Assembly (NCBI RefSeq): GCF_030296615.1 | Contig: NZ_AP027732.1 | Coordinates: forward strand, 3,849,042 to 3,913,041 | Source: Frondihabitans sucicola | Lineage (GTDB): Bacteria; Actinomycetota; Actinomycetes; Actinomycetales; Microbacteriaceae | Length of the DNA: 64,000 nucleotides | Direction of reading: 5' to 3' | Shown: in pieces, positions 55,848 through 63,916 of the stretch | Layout: each line of letters opens with the position of its first letter | Numbering within the stretch: position 1 is the first letter of the stretch | Position numbers and translations under genes: made by a program | Notes under the pieces: model-generated | Told to the model about the DNA's origin: nothing | The model's input: the letters and a program-made list of their open reading frames with translations, nothing else | Databases searched by the model: none

Positions 55848-56526
55848 TCAGGCCGGAGCCTTGCCCGCGAAGACCACGCTCGGGATCGAGACCCCGTAGT
55901 CGACCGTGATCCGGACGTCGGATCGCTGCGCGACCGGGATCGGGAACGTGTAGGTCGCCTGGCCCGTCGCGCCCGCGGCGACGGTCGGGGCGAACGCCTT
56001 GCGATTCGAGACCAGCTCGTTGGACGGGGTGTCGTCGGAGCCGTACGTGACCGAGACGACCGTCGACGACAGGTCGAGGAGCTTGCTCGAGTGGTTGGCG
56101 ATCGTCACCGTGAAGCGCAGCGACGGACCGGACACCTCGCCGACGCCGTCGCCCTTGCCGGAGACCGCCGCGACGCCCTTCAGAGCCACGTCGACCTCGG
56201 AGGTGAGCTTCGCGGTCGAGGACAACCCGACCGGCTTCTGCGCCTGACCCGACGCGGTGCCGGAGTCGGCGGTGGCGGAGGGTGCTGCCCGGTACGTCCT
56301 GGGTGCCGGCGGCCGGCTTCTCCGTCGGTGTGACCGTCGCCGAGCCCGCGCCGGGAGTGACCGACGGGCGGACGGTGGGCGCCGACGAGTAGGTCGCCGA
56401 GGATGTCGGAGACGCCGTGGTCGTGTCGTTCCCACGGCTGACGCCGACGACGACGAGCACCACGACGAGGGCGACGCCGACGACGATGGCTGCGACGGTG
56501 ATGAGGGTGCGGCGGGAGACGCTCAT
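55848..56526 (-). CDS. Membrane-anchored secreted protein of unknown function (one apparent frameshift)
   Basis: A single N-terminal helix (TLITVAAIVVGVALVVVLVV, residues about 7-27) and a Ser/Thr/Pro linker lead to a C-terminal beta domain (LRFTVTIANHSSKLLDLSST, ATYTFPIPVAQRSDVRITVD) that resembles DUF4352-type immunoglobulin-like folds. Linker and domain are in different frames, switching near 56284-56300; here the shift needs one base removed or two added, unlike the other breaks. The corrected protein is about 225 residues. It lies between the adhesin gene and a divergent glycosyltransferase gene. Confidence 0.65.
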
Positions 56527-56582
56527 GCGAGTCCTCTCGGATCATGGGCGCGAACGCGACCGACTGCTATTATCACCGGACC

Positions 56583-58148
56583 TTGACCACGTCATCACCG
56601 CGCGTCGCTTCCCGAAGAGCCGACCCGGCCGTCCCGAGGGTGATCCCCGGTGCGTCGCCCGTCGGCGTCCCCGTCGCGCTCGGGCTCCTCGGAACCCTCC
56701 TGTCGCTGCTCGGTTCGTGGAACGTCTCGCTCTGGACCGACGAGGCCGCCACGATCTCGGCAGCCCGGCGCAGCACCGCGCAGCTCTGGTCCCTCGTGCA
56801 CCACATCGACGCGGTCCACGCCGCCTACTACTTCTTCATCCATTTCTGGGCGGGCGCCTTCGGCTACAGCGCGTTCTCCCTGCGCCTTCCAAGTGCCATC
56901 GCCACCGGCCTCGTGGTGGTCGGGGTCTGGGCGCTCGCCCGGGCTCTCGGCCGGGCCGACGTCGCCGTCGCGGCCGGTCTCGTCGCGGCCGTGCTCCCCC
57001 GCATCACCTGGATGGGCATCGAAGCGCGCTCCTTCGGGCCGAGCGCCGCTGTCGCCGTCTGGGCGACCGTGATCCTGCTCGTGGCCCTCCGCGGCCGGAA
57101 GCGCTGGTGGTTCGCCTACGGCGTCCTGATCGCTCTCGGCACCGCCGTGAACATCTACCTGGCCCTCCTGGTCGTGGCCCACGCCACAGCGCTTCTGATC
57201 ATCGAGAGGCGCAGGAGTAGCTCGCTCGGCCTGTGGCTCGCGGCGGCCGCAGGCGGGATCGTGCTCGCGTCGCCCGTGGTGCTGGAATCGCTCGGGCAGC
57301 GGGGTCAGCTCGGCGACAACGCCGTCTCCGCGTCGACGCTGCTGCGGCAGGCCGTCGTCAACCAGTGGTTCCTCGGGCAGACGCCGACCCGGGTCGCATC
57401 CTCGAGCGACGGACACTCGCTGTGGTCGCTCGCATCGCTCGCGCTGGCGCTGGTGGGCTGGCTGCTGATCGTCACCGGCGTGATCTCGGCCCTACGCCGG
57501 AGCACCTGGCGCAGCGTCTGGATCCTGGTGCCGTGGCTCCTCCTGCCGACCGCACTCGTCGGCCTGTATTCGCTGGCGGTGTCGCCGCTCTACAACCCGC
57601 GCTACTTCACGTTCTGCGCCCCCGCGGCCGCACTGCTGATCGCGCTGGGGATCGGTGCGCTGCCACGCCTGTGGCTCCGAATCGCCGCCGTGGCTCTGAT
57701 CGTCGTGCTCGCCGCCCCCATCTACCTCTCCCAGCGCGAGTCGACCGGCAAGAGCGGCACCGACTGGTCGCAGACCGCGGCCTACGTCGACCGGCACGCC
57801 CACCGGGGCGACGGCGTCTACTTCGCGCCGCTCGACGCGACCACGGCGTCGCGGGTCGAACGGACCACCAGGAACGTCGCCGTCGCCTACCCCGACGCGT
57901 TCTCCGGCCTGACCGACCTCACCCTGCGGGTCTCGCCCACCGCGAACTCGAGTCTGCGCGGGCTCTCCGCCGAGCTGTCCGCCTCGACCGCGCGACTGGC
58001 GACGGTCGACACCGTCTGGGTGGTGCGACCGACCGACTATCCGGCGGCTTCGTCCGAGAGCGACGCGGCGGTCTTCGCCCGAGAGGGCTTCCACCGGGCC
58101 GCGCGCCTGATCGGGCCGATGGACTCGGTGATCGAGTACACCCGCTGA
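56583..58148 (+). CDS. GT39/PMT-like membrane glycosyltransferase
   Basis: A polytopic GT-C enzyme of about 520 residues that would use a polyprenyl-phosphate sugar on the outer side of the membrane. SLWTDEAATISAARRS carries the catalytic Asp-Glu of the first loop and ITWMGIEARSFGPSAA the R-S element conserved in this group. About ten helices are followed by a small extracytoplasmic domain. The start is uncertain: ATG 56544, TTG 56583 and GTG 56640 are in frame. A TATTAT element at 56568 argues against 56544. Its 3' end overlaps the convergent polymerase gene by 112 bases. Confidence 0.78.
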   Translation: MTTSSPRVASRRADPAVPRVIPGASPVGVPVALGLLGTLLSLLGSWNVSLWTDEAATISAARRSTAQLWSLVHHIDAVHAAYYFFIHFWAGAFGYSAFSLRLPSAIATGLVVVGVWALARALGRADVAVAAGLVAAVLPRITWMGIEARSFGPSAAVAVWATVILLVALRGRKRWWFAYGVLIALGTAVNIYLALLVVAHATALLIIERRRSSSLGLWLAAAAGGIVLASPVVLESLGQRGQLGDNAVSASTLLRQAVVNQWFLGQTPTRVASSSDGHSLWSLASLALALVGWLLIVTGVISALRRSTWRSVWILVPWLLLPTALVGLYSLAVSPLYNPRYFTFCAPAAALLIALGIGALPRLWLRIAAVALIVVLAAPIYLSQRESTGKSGTDWSQTAAYVDRHAHRGDGVYFAPLDATTASRVERTTRNVAVAYPDAFSGLTDLTLRVSPTANSSLRGLSAELSASTARLATVDTVWVVRPTDYPAASSESDAAVFAREGFHRAARLIGPMDSVIEYTR

Positions 58149-59419
58149 CCCGCGCCGCGTGTGACCGGGATGGCCACCAGACCGATCGCCAGCACGAACA
58201 GCGGCTCGGCGCTGAAGAACGGGCTGAACGCGAGATCCCAGAGCGATTTGGCGACCACGTACAGCAGGACTCCCGCGGCCAGGCCGTCGGCGATGTTGCG
58301 GGTCAGACCGTAGATCATCAGGACGGCCGCTACGAACACGAAGGCCAGTCCGATCACACCGGTCTGAGCCCACAGGTCGCCGAAGACCGAGTGCAGCTCG
58401 ACGTGGCCGCCGAACATGTAGCGCTCGACGTAGCCGTTGTTGGGGTCGTAGCCGATGGCCTTCATGCCCTCCTTGGCCGTGACGACCTCCGACGGCGACG
58501 GGGAGACGCCCGCGCCGAAGCCCCAGACCTTCTGCCCGATCAGCGCGATGGTGGCGCCGAGCTCGGGTCGTCCGCCGAGCACGAGTGAGCCGGAAGCGTT
58601 GACCTGCGCCAGCGATCGCTCCGTGGTCGACTGCCCGAGGAGGCCGGAGAGGACGAGAGCCGTGCCGAGGTTGTAGACCACGATGCCGACCACGACGATG
58701 CCGAGTGCCACCAGCGAGGCGGACCCTCGATGCCCGACCCGGAAGACCGGCAGCTGGGCGAGCAGCAGGATGGCCGCGAGCAGGAGGAGCGCGAAGGTCG
58801 CTCGCGCGTCGTTGGCGGCCGACAGACCGGAGAGCACCAGGACCACGATCAGCTCGACCCACCAGCGCCGGGAGAGCTTCGCGAGAGCGAGGAGCACGAC
58901 GGCCAGGGGAATGGCGAATCCGAACTTGTAGGGATTCGACGCGAACTGCGCAGCCGACGGCGAGATGCCCAGGAAGAGGCCGACGCCGAAGAGGAGCGCG
59001 ACCGTCGAGACGGAGAAGAGGGTGCGGGTCCAGAGGAGGAGCCCGATCGAGAGGATCGCACCGATGAGCAGAACCGTCGTGCTGGTGGCGATCGAGGTGT
59101 CGACCGCGTGGTCGTCCGCATTGGCGACCCGGAGCCAGAGGCCGGCGCCGACCGCCGCCACTCCCAGCAGCATCAGCACCGGCATGCCGCGGAAGCGGCG
59201 CACGGCCGGAATCCACAGCGGCATGAGGAGCGCGGCGACGATGTAGCCGACCTCGACGCCCTGCGGGAGGACGATCTGCATCGCCACGACGACGATGGAC
59301 ACGGCGGCGATCAGCTTGACGATCACCGGAGCCTGCGCAGGAGCATCGACACTGCCCGTCGCGCGGAAAGCTGCGGGGGTCGTGCGGTCGTGCGCGACGA
59401 GTGCCGGGGCCGAGTTCAT
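58037..59419 (-). CDS. O-antigen polymerase/ligase-like membrane protein (Wzy-type)
   Basis: A 460-residue protein with about twelve helices. The long periplasmic loop (about residues 270-350) contains VLGGRPELGATIALIGQKVW and HVELHSVFGDLWAQTGVIGL, where the R and H positions correspond to the Wzy_C/O-antigen-ligase pattern of conserved Arg and HNxxL-like His. It would polymerise repeat units delivered by the flippase. The ATG at 59419 begins a cytoplasmic tail of about 30 residues. The C-terminal tail is polar and is the part that overlaps the convergent gene. Confidence 0.75.
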   Translation of the reverse strand: MNSAPALVAHDRTTPAAFRATGSVDAPAQAPVIVKLIAAVSIVVVAMQIVLPQGVEVGYIVAALLMPLWIPAVRRFRGMPVLMLLGVAAVGAGLWLRVANADDHAVDTSIATSTTVLLIGAILSIGLLLWTRTLFSVSTVALLFGVGLFLGISPSAAQFASNPYKFGFAIPLAVVLLALAKLSRRWWVELIVVLVLSGLSAANDARATFALLLLAAILLLAQLPVFRVGHRGSASLVALGIVVVGIVVYNLGTALVLSGLLGQSTTERSLAQVNASGSLVLGGRPELGATIALIGQKVWGFGAGVSPSPSEVVTAKEGMKAIGYDPNNGYVERYMFGGHVELHSVFGDLWAQTGVIGLAFVFVAAVLMIYGLTRNIADGLAAGVLLYVVAKSLWDLAFSPFFSAEPLFVLAIGLVAIPVTRGAGQRVYSITESIGPIRRAARWKPSRAKTAASLSDEAAG

Positions 59420-59569
59420 GGAGACACTCTAAGCGAGTGTTCGGGCCCTGCAACCGGTAATTCTGTCCCCCAAACAGCCCACACCTTGTCGGGGGCTATC
59501 AATGAATTCAAGGAAACGCCAGAGTTTTGGTAAAGATCGGGTTACACTTTCGTATCCCCTCTGACCCCC

Positions 59570-59606
59570 GTTCTGGGGACATGCACGTCTCCGTGTCACC
59601 CAGAAC
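59570..59606 (+). promoter_or_regulatory. Inverted repeat in the 5' region of the beta-helix gene
   Basis: GTTCTGGG (59570-59577) and CCCAGAAC (59599-59606) are perfect 8-bp arms around a 21-base loop that can pair further (GCACG/CGTG). The element starts 79 bases before the GTG. It may be an mRNA leader hairpin or an operator. The 229-base gap also has AT-rich, promoter-like sequence at 59500-59560. Confidence 0.4.
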
Positions 59607-59648
59607 ACCGCCGTCCGACGCTCCGCCCGACGAAAGGACCACCCCAGG

Positions 59649-62174
59649 GTGACTTCTCCTGCGCCACGCCACGCCGCCTCGCGACGCCGAATCCGACTCC
59701 CCGCCGTCGCGGGCATCGCCGCCGGAGTCCTTCTGGCTGCCGTCATTCCCGCTCAGCTCGCCACCGCGGCCCCCGTCACGGTGGCCAGCGACTCCTTCAC
59801 CCGCACCGTCTCGTCCGGGTGGGGCTCCGCCACGAAGGGCGGCGCCTGGTCGACCTCGGTCCGCTCCGGAGCGCGGGCGACCGTCTCCGCCGGCCACGGC
59901 GTCATCTCCGGTCTGGCCAAAGGCACGTCGGCCTCCACGCAGCTGACGAGCGTCTCCGTCCTCGACACCGACGTGACCGGCACCATCGGCCTTCCGACCA
60001 AGGCCGCCACCCTCTACTCCGCCTTCGAGATCCGCCGGCAGACGAACGCCTCCTACCGGGGCCGTCTCGAGCTCTCGGCCAAGGGCACGGCGGTCCTCGC
60101 CGTGTCGCGCGTGACCAAGAGCGGCGAGGTGAACCTCGGTCGTGTGACGCTTCCCGGCACGTACGCGCCGGCGACCCGGATCGCCACCGAGTTCCAGGTC
60201 ACCGGCACCTCGCCCGTGTCCATCCGCGGGCGCGCCGCTCGCGTCGGGGCGGCGATGCCCTCCTGGCAGCTCACGGTCAAGGACTCGTCGTCGGCACGGA
60301 TCACGACCGCGGGCCGGGTCGGCCTGTGGCAGTACTCCAGCGGCAGCAACTCCGCTGCGCTCACCACCACGCTCGACGACGTCACCGTCACGAAGAACCC
60401 GAGCACGGCCGCGACCACGCCTCCCGCGTCGAGCAGCCCCACGCCGACGCCCAAGCCCAGCACGTCGGCTCCGACTCCTCCCGCGACCACGACGGCGCCG
60501 ACACCGCCGGCCACGACGGCGCCCAGCTCTCCGGTCGATCCGACGGCGCCGAGTCGCGGATCCGTCGCCGTCGGTGGGACGAACTACGCGGTGCCCTCCA
60601 AAGCGATCGTGGTGTCTCCCTCGGGAAGCGACTCGTCCGCCGGCACCGTGGCGGCGCCGCTGAAGACCCTGGCCACCGCGATCTCCAAGGCGGCGACCGG
60701 CGCGACCATCGTCTTGCGCGCCGGCACCTACAACGAGTCCGTCACCGTGCCCAAGGCCAAGTCCCTCACGATCCAGTCCTATCCGGGTGAGGCCGTGTGG
60801 TTCGACGGCTCGCAGCAGGTGTCCTCGTGGTCCAGGTCCGGTGCCACCTGGAACACGAACTGGAACTACTTCCCGTCCGGCGTGATGGACGGGATCCAGG
60901 ACAACCCGTTCTTCGTCGCCTCGGCGAAGCCCTACGCCTCGCGTCCCGACCAGGTCTTCTTCGACGGAGCACAGCTCACGCAGGTCGGCTCGGCAGCGGC
61001 GGTCACGTCAGGGACCTTCTACCCCGACGCCAAGAGCGGCAAGGTGATCCTCGGCAGCGACCCGTCCGGCCACACCGTCCGGATCAGCAACCTGCCCCAG
61101 GCCATCAAGGTCCAGTCGCCGAACACCGTGCTCCAGGGCTTCGGGGTGCGAAACTACGGCACCTCGTACCTCGACAAGGGTGCGGTGCGCCTCAGCAGCA
61201 CCGGTGACGTCGCTCGCAACCTCGTGATCCAGAACAACGCCATGATCGGCATCAACGTCGAGAACGACGCAGCGGTCCTCGATCACCTGACGGTGACGAG
61301 CAGCGGTCTCCTGGGAATCGGGGCCAACGCCTCCTACGGTCTCGCGATCGAGAACTCCGTCGTCACCGGCAACAACAGCCAGCAGTTCAATGCGCAGCCG
61401 GTCGCCGGCGGTGTGAAGGTCACGCGCTCGCGCGGCGTCACCGTCTCCAACATCGACGCCAGCCGCAACACGGGCACCGGCATCTGGTTCGACGAGTCGG
61501 TGTACGACGGGTCGATCGTGAACAGCACCTCGAGCGACAACACGGTCGACGGCATCCTGACCGAGCTGTCCGACCACATCATCGTGGCCGGCAACCAGCT
61601 CAACAACAACAAGATCGGCGTCATCGTGTACAACACGGCGAACGTGCAGATCTACAACAACGACATCGGCAACAACCGACAGTTCGGCGTCAAGCTCGCG
61701 CAAGACCAGCGCCGTCAGGCCAACACAGCCATCACCGGACACGACCCCCGCAGGCCGCTGCCCGACTCGACCCTGACCTGGATCGTCAAGAACGTCACGA
61801 TCGCCAACAACGCCTTCGGCAGCGGCGGCCTCTACCAGATCTACGGTCTCGACGGCGTCACGAACATCCCGATGGACGCCATGCAGGTCACCATCACGGG
61901 CAATCTGTTCAACCAGCATCTGACGAGTTCGCAGTCGATCCTGGTCGGCTGGGGTGCCGGAGACAACCACACCGTCAAGCAGTTCAACGACGTCGCTTCG
62001 CTGGCCCAGGCCAAGAACACGTCCTGGAAGAACGGCGAGACGACGGGCGTCCTACCGATCGCGTCGATGGCCACGGCTCTGAAGGGCTCGGTCGGCATCG
62101 CCTCGTCGCTTCCGTCGGACGTCGCCGCGGCCCTCGGCCTGAAGGCCGGCACGAAGGTGATCGGCGACTTCTGA
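59649..62174 (+). CDS. Secreted right-handed beta-helix protein, possible polysaccharide lyase/hydrolase
   Basis: An 841-residue exported protein. After a Sec signal (residues 1-41) comes a domain of about 200 residues beginning SDSFTRTVSSGWGSATKGGA that is shared with the C-terminus of the giant adhesin. A Pro/Thr-rich linker (250-305) leads to a parallel beta-helix (310-841): ISKAATGATIVLRAGTYNES, IQNNAMIGINVENDAAVLDH and a ladder of Asn-rich turns such as NQLNNNKIGVIVYNTANVQI. This fold is typical of pectate lyase-like and polysaccharide-active enzymes. Catalytic residues cannot be placed. The GTG at 59649 follows AAGGA at a usable distance. Confidence 0.83.
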   Translation: MTSPAPRHAASRRRIRLPAVAGIAAGVLLAAVIPAQLATAAPVTVASDSFTRTVSSGWGSATKGGAWSTSVRSGARATVSAGHGVISGLAKGTSASTQLTSVSVLDTDVTGTIGLPTKAATLYSAFEIRRQTNASYRGRLELSAKGTAVLAVSRVTKSGEVNLGRVTLPGTYAPATRIATEFQVTGTSPVSIRGRAARVGAAMPSWQLTVKDSSSARITTAGRVGLWQYSSGSNSAALTTTLDDVTVTKNPSTAATTPPASSSPTPTPKPSTSAPTPPATTTAPTPPATTAPSSPVDPTAPSRGSVAVGGTNYAVPSKAIVVSPSGSDSSAGTVAAPLKTLATAISKAATGATIVLRAGTYNESVTVPKAKSLTIQSYPGEAVWFDGSQQVSSWSRSGATWNTNWNYFPSGVMDGIQDNPFFVASAKPYASRPDQVFFDGAQLTQVGSAAAVTSGTFYPDAKSGKVILGSDPSGHTVRISNLPQAIKVQSPNTVLQGFGVRNYGTSYLDKGAVRLSSTGDVARNLVIQNNAMIGINVENDAAVLDHLTVTSSGLLGIGANASYGLAIENSVVTGNNSQQFNAQPVAGGVKVTRSRGVTVSNIDASRNTGTGIWFDESVYDGSIVNSTSSDNTVDGILTELSDHIIVAGNQLNNNKIGVIVYNTANVQIYNNDIGNNRQFGVKLAQDQRRQANTAITGHDPRRPLPDSTLTWIVKNVTIANNAFGSGGLYQIYGLDGVTNIPMDAMQVTITGNLFNQHLTSSQSILVGWGAGDNHTVKQFNDVASLAQAKNTSWKNGETTGVLPIASMATALKGSVGIASSLPSDVAAALGLKAGTKVIGDF

Positions 62175-62192
62175 CCGCTCGCGAGAGCGAGC

Positions 62193-62229
62193 GAAGGCGC
62201 CTCCCGAATCGACTTCGGGAGGCGCCTTC
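62193..62229. terminator. Bidirectional terminator between the beta-helix and MarR genes
   Basis: A 16-bp perfect stem (62193-62208 with 62214-62229, GAAGGCGCCTCCCGAA arm) and a five-base loop lie between two convergent genes. GTGTCGTT follows on the plus strand. Confidence 0.85.
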
Positions 62230-62250
62230 GTGTCGTTCGGCAGGCCGGCC

Positions 62251-62790
62251 TCAGCGAGCCCCGCGAATGCTCGGTGCCTCTTCGATGGCGTCGGCGGTCT
62301 CGGTGATCGCTTCCGCGGTGCGCTCGAGGAGGGCCGTGATGTCACCGGCCTCGAGCTCGGGGGCGGCCTGCAGGGCTCGGGCGATCGCGTCGTAGTACTG
62401 CGCATACATCGTGTCGCGGGCCCGATTGCCGGTCACGGTGAGCGAGAGCAGCAGGCTGCGACGGTCGTTCGGGTTCGGCGTGCGCTCCACCAGACCGGCG
62501 CCGACGAGACGATCGGTCATCGCGGTGACGGCGCCGGTCGTGATGTCGAGGTAGGCGGCCAGCGCCTTGGGCGTCGGCTCGTCGCCCTCGCCGATCCGCA
62601 TGAGCGCGTTGAACTCGAGCGGGCTCAGTCCGACGCTGCTCGCGAAGACGCTCCGCAGCCGACGGTGCGCGGCGTCGGCGTCGGACATGGCGTGCGCCAC
62701 CTCGCGGACGACGGGCGTGTCACCGGTGAGCTGGACGCCGTCGGAGGCACCGGGGTCACTCACCGCGAGGCTCGTGGGGTCTGAGGACAC
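62251..62790 (-). CDS. MarR-family regulator
   Basis: A 179-residue winged-helix regulator. The domain runs from about residue 60 to 145: LSPLEFNALMRIGEGDEPTP, LAAYLDITTGAVTAMTDRLV and ERTPNPNDRRSLLLSLT, the wing with its conserved DxR-like DRR. The GTG at 62790 is chosen because AAGGAG lies eight bases upstream; a longer frame crosses the control region. It is divergent from the camelysin/TasA-like gene and may repress it through the palindromes in the 263-base gap. Confidence 0.86.
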   Translation of the reverse strand: MSSDPTSLAVSDPGASDGVQLTGDTPVVREVAHAMSDADAAHRRLRSVFASSVGLSPLEFNALMRIGEGDEPTPKALAAYLDITTGAVTAMTDRLVGAGLVERTPNPNDRRSLLLSLTVTGNRARDTMYAQYYDAIARALQAAPELEAGDITALLERTAEAITETADAIEEAPSIRGAR

Positions 62791-62907
62791 GGAGGGGTCT
62801 CCTTCTGGGAGATGTTCGGAAAGGGCGGAATCGAGATGCGCGTCGGATCGACGCGCACACGTGTGTTCGTAGGTCCATGTTCGCAGCACCGAGGCCCTTC
62901 GGTTTTG

Positions 62908-62985
62908 CCCCACTAGTGGGGGTTTCGGTCGATGGCAAAGAATCCCCATCATTGAGTAGCTTCACAAGTGAGTAATCCACTCACT
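62908..62985. promoter_or_regulatory. Two palindromes in the MarR / TasA-like divergent region
   Basis: CCCCACTAGTGGGG (62908-62921) is a perfect 14-bp palindrome, and AGTGAGTAATCCACTCACT (62967-62985) has perfect 7-bp arms around five bases. Either could be the operator for the adjacent MarR protein; ACTCACT half sites recur at 62979 and 63010. The rest of the 263-base gap shows nothing else. Confidence 0.5.
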
Positions 62986-63053
62986 CCTAAAGACTACTGA
63001 TCAAGCGGCTCACTCAGGCCGATAACCGCATCTACCGAACAAGGGGTTCACGA

Positions 63054-63710
63054 ATGTCCAGCAGCAACCACGCCGCGAAAGCCAAGCGTCTCCGTTTCGC
63101 TCCTCTCGCGATCGCCACCGGCGTCCTCGGGGCGGTCCTGCTCTCCGTCTCGATGTCCGGCACGCTGTCGGGCTTCGTCGCCAGCATCCAGAACACGACC
63201 AACACGGCCGCGTCGGGCGCCTTGACCATGCAGGAGCAGAACTCCGGCGCCACCGTCACCTGCTCCTCCACCGACGGCGGCACGGTCTCCACGAACACGG
63301 CGACCTGCGGCGGCATCAACAAGTTCGGCGGCTCGACCACGATGGTCCCCGGCCAGACCGTCACCACCCCGATCACCATCAAGAACACCGGCTCGGTCAC
63401 CGCCAACACCTTCACGCTCACTCCCGGCACCACCTGCACCCAGACGGCCAACGGCGCCCTCAACGGCACCGCCACCGACCTCTGCGCGAAGATGACCGTC
63501 GTCATCACCAACACGACGGCCAGCCCGAACACGACGATCTACTCCGGCACGCTCGCCGGACTCGCCTCGGGCGGCGCCATCAGCCTCCCCACCGTCGCTG
63601 CCGGCGCCACCACGGGCTTCAGCTTCGCCGTCACCCTCGCCTCCACCGCCGGCAACACCTACCAGGGCCTCGCCGCGTCGCTGCCCCTCACCTGGACCTA
63701 CACCAGCTGA
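63054..63710 (+). CDS. TasA/camelysin-like exported matrix protein with SipW-dependent signal
   Basis: A 218-residue secreted protein. The N-terminus (AKRLRFAPLAIATGVLGAVL) is a SipW-type signal with cleavage expected near SGFVAS, followed by NTTNTAASGALTM, the layout of CalY/TasA proteins whose mature part begins shortly after an Ala/Asn-rich stretch. The mature part is beta-rich and Thr/Gly-rich (VTTPITIKNTGSVTANTFTL) with five Cys. In Bacillus TasA forms biofilm fibres after processing by SipW. The next gene begins like such a signal peptidase. Confidence 0.78.
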   Translation: MSSSNHAAKAKRLRFAPLAIATGVLGAVLLSVSMSGTLSGFVASIQNTTNTAASGALTMQEQNSGATVTCSSTDGGTVSTNTATCGGINKFGGSTTMVPGQTVTTPITIKNTGSVTANTFTLTPGTTCTQTANGALNGTATDLCAKMTVVITNTTASPNTTIYSGTLAGLASGGAISLPTVAAGATTGFSFAVTLASTAGNTYQGLAASLPLTWTYTS

Positions 63711-63746
63711 TACCGGCAGGATCCCGCCGCACCGGCACCCAGCACC

Positions 63747-63862
63747 ACCCGCACCGCCGCTCCACCCGCACCGCCGCACCACCCGCACCGCCGCACCACC
63801 CGCACCGCCGCTCCACCCGCCCCACCCGCCCCTCGGTCGGGACCGCAACAACCCGCGGTCCC
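63747..63862 (+). repeat. 17-bp tandem repeat and a hairpin between the TasA-like and peptidase genes
   Basis: Four 17-bp units (starting 63747, 63764, 63781 and 63798; ACCCGCACCGCCGC followed by TCC or ACC) and a partial fifth are followed by a hairpin with 8-bp arms GGGACCGC/GCGGTCCC (63839-63846 with 63855-63862). Placed after an abundant structural gene, the hairpin could lower read-through into the peptidase gene. Confidence 0.75.
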
Positions 63863-63916
63863 GCCCGATCACCCGATGGCCCACCCAGGGCCCCAGGCCC
63901 CGACCGGAGTCACAGC

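Noticed and set aside
63747-63814. Regular repeats considered as a CRISPR array
   Set aside because: The 17-bp units abut without spacers and no cas gene is present.
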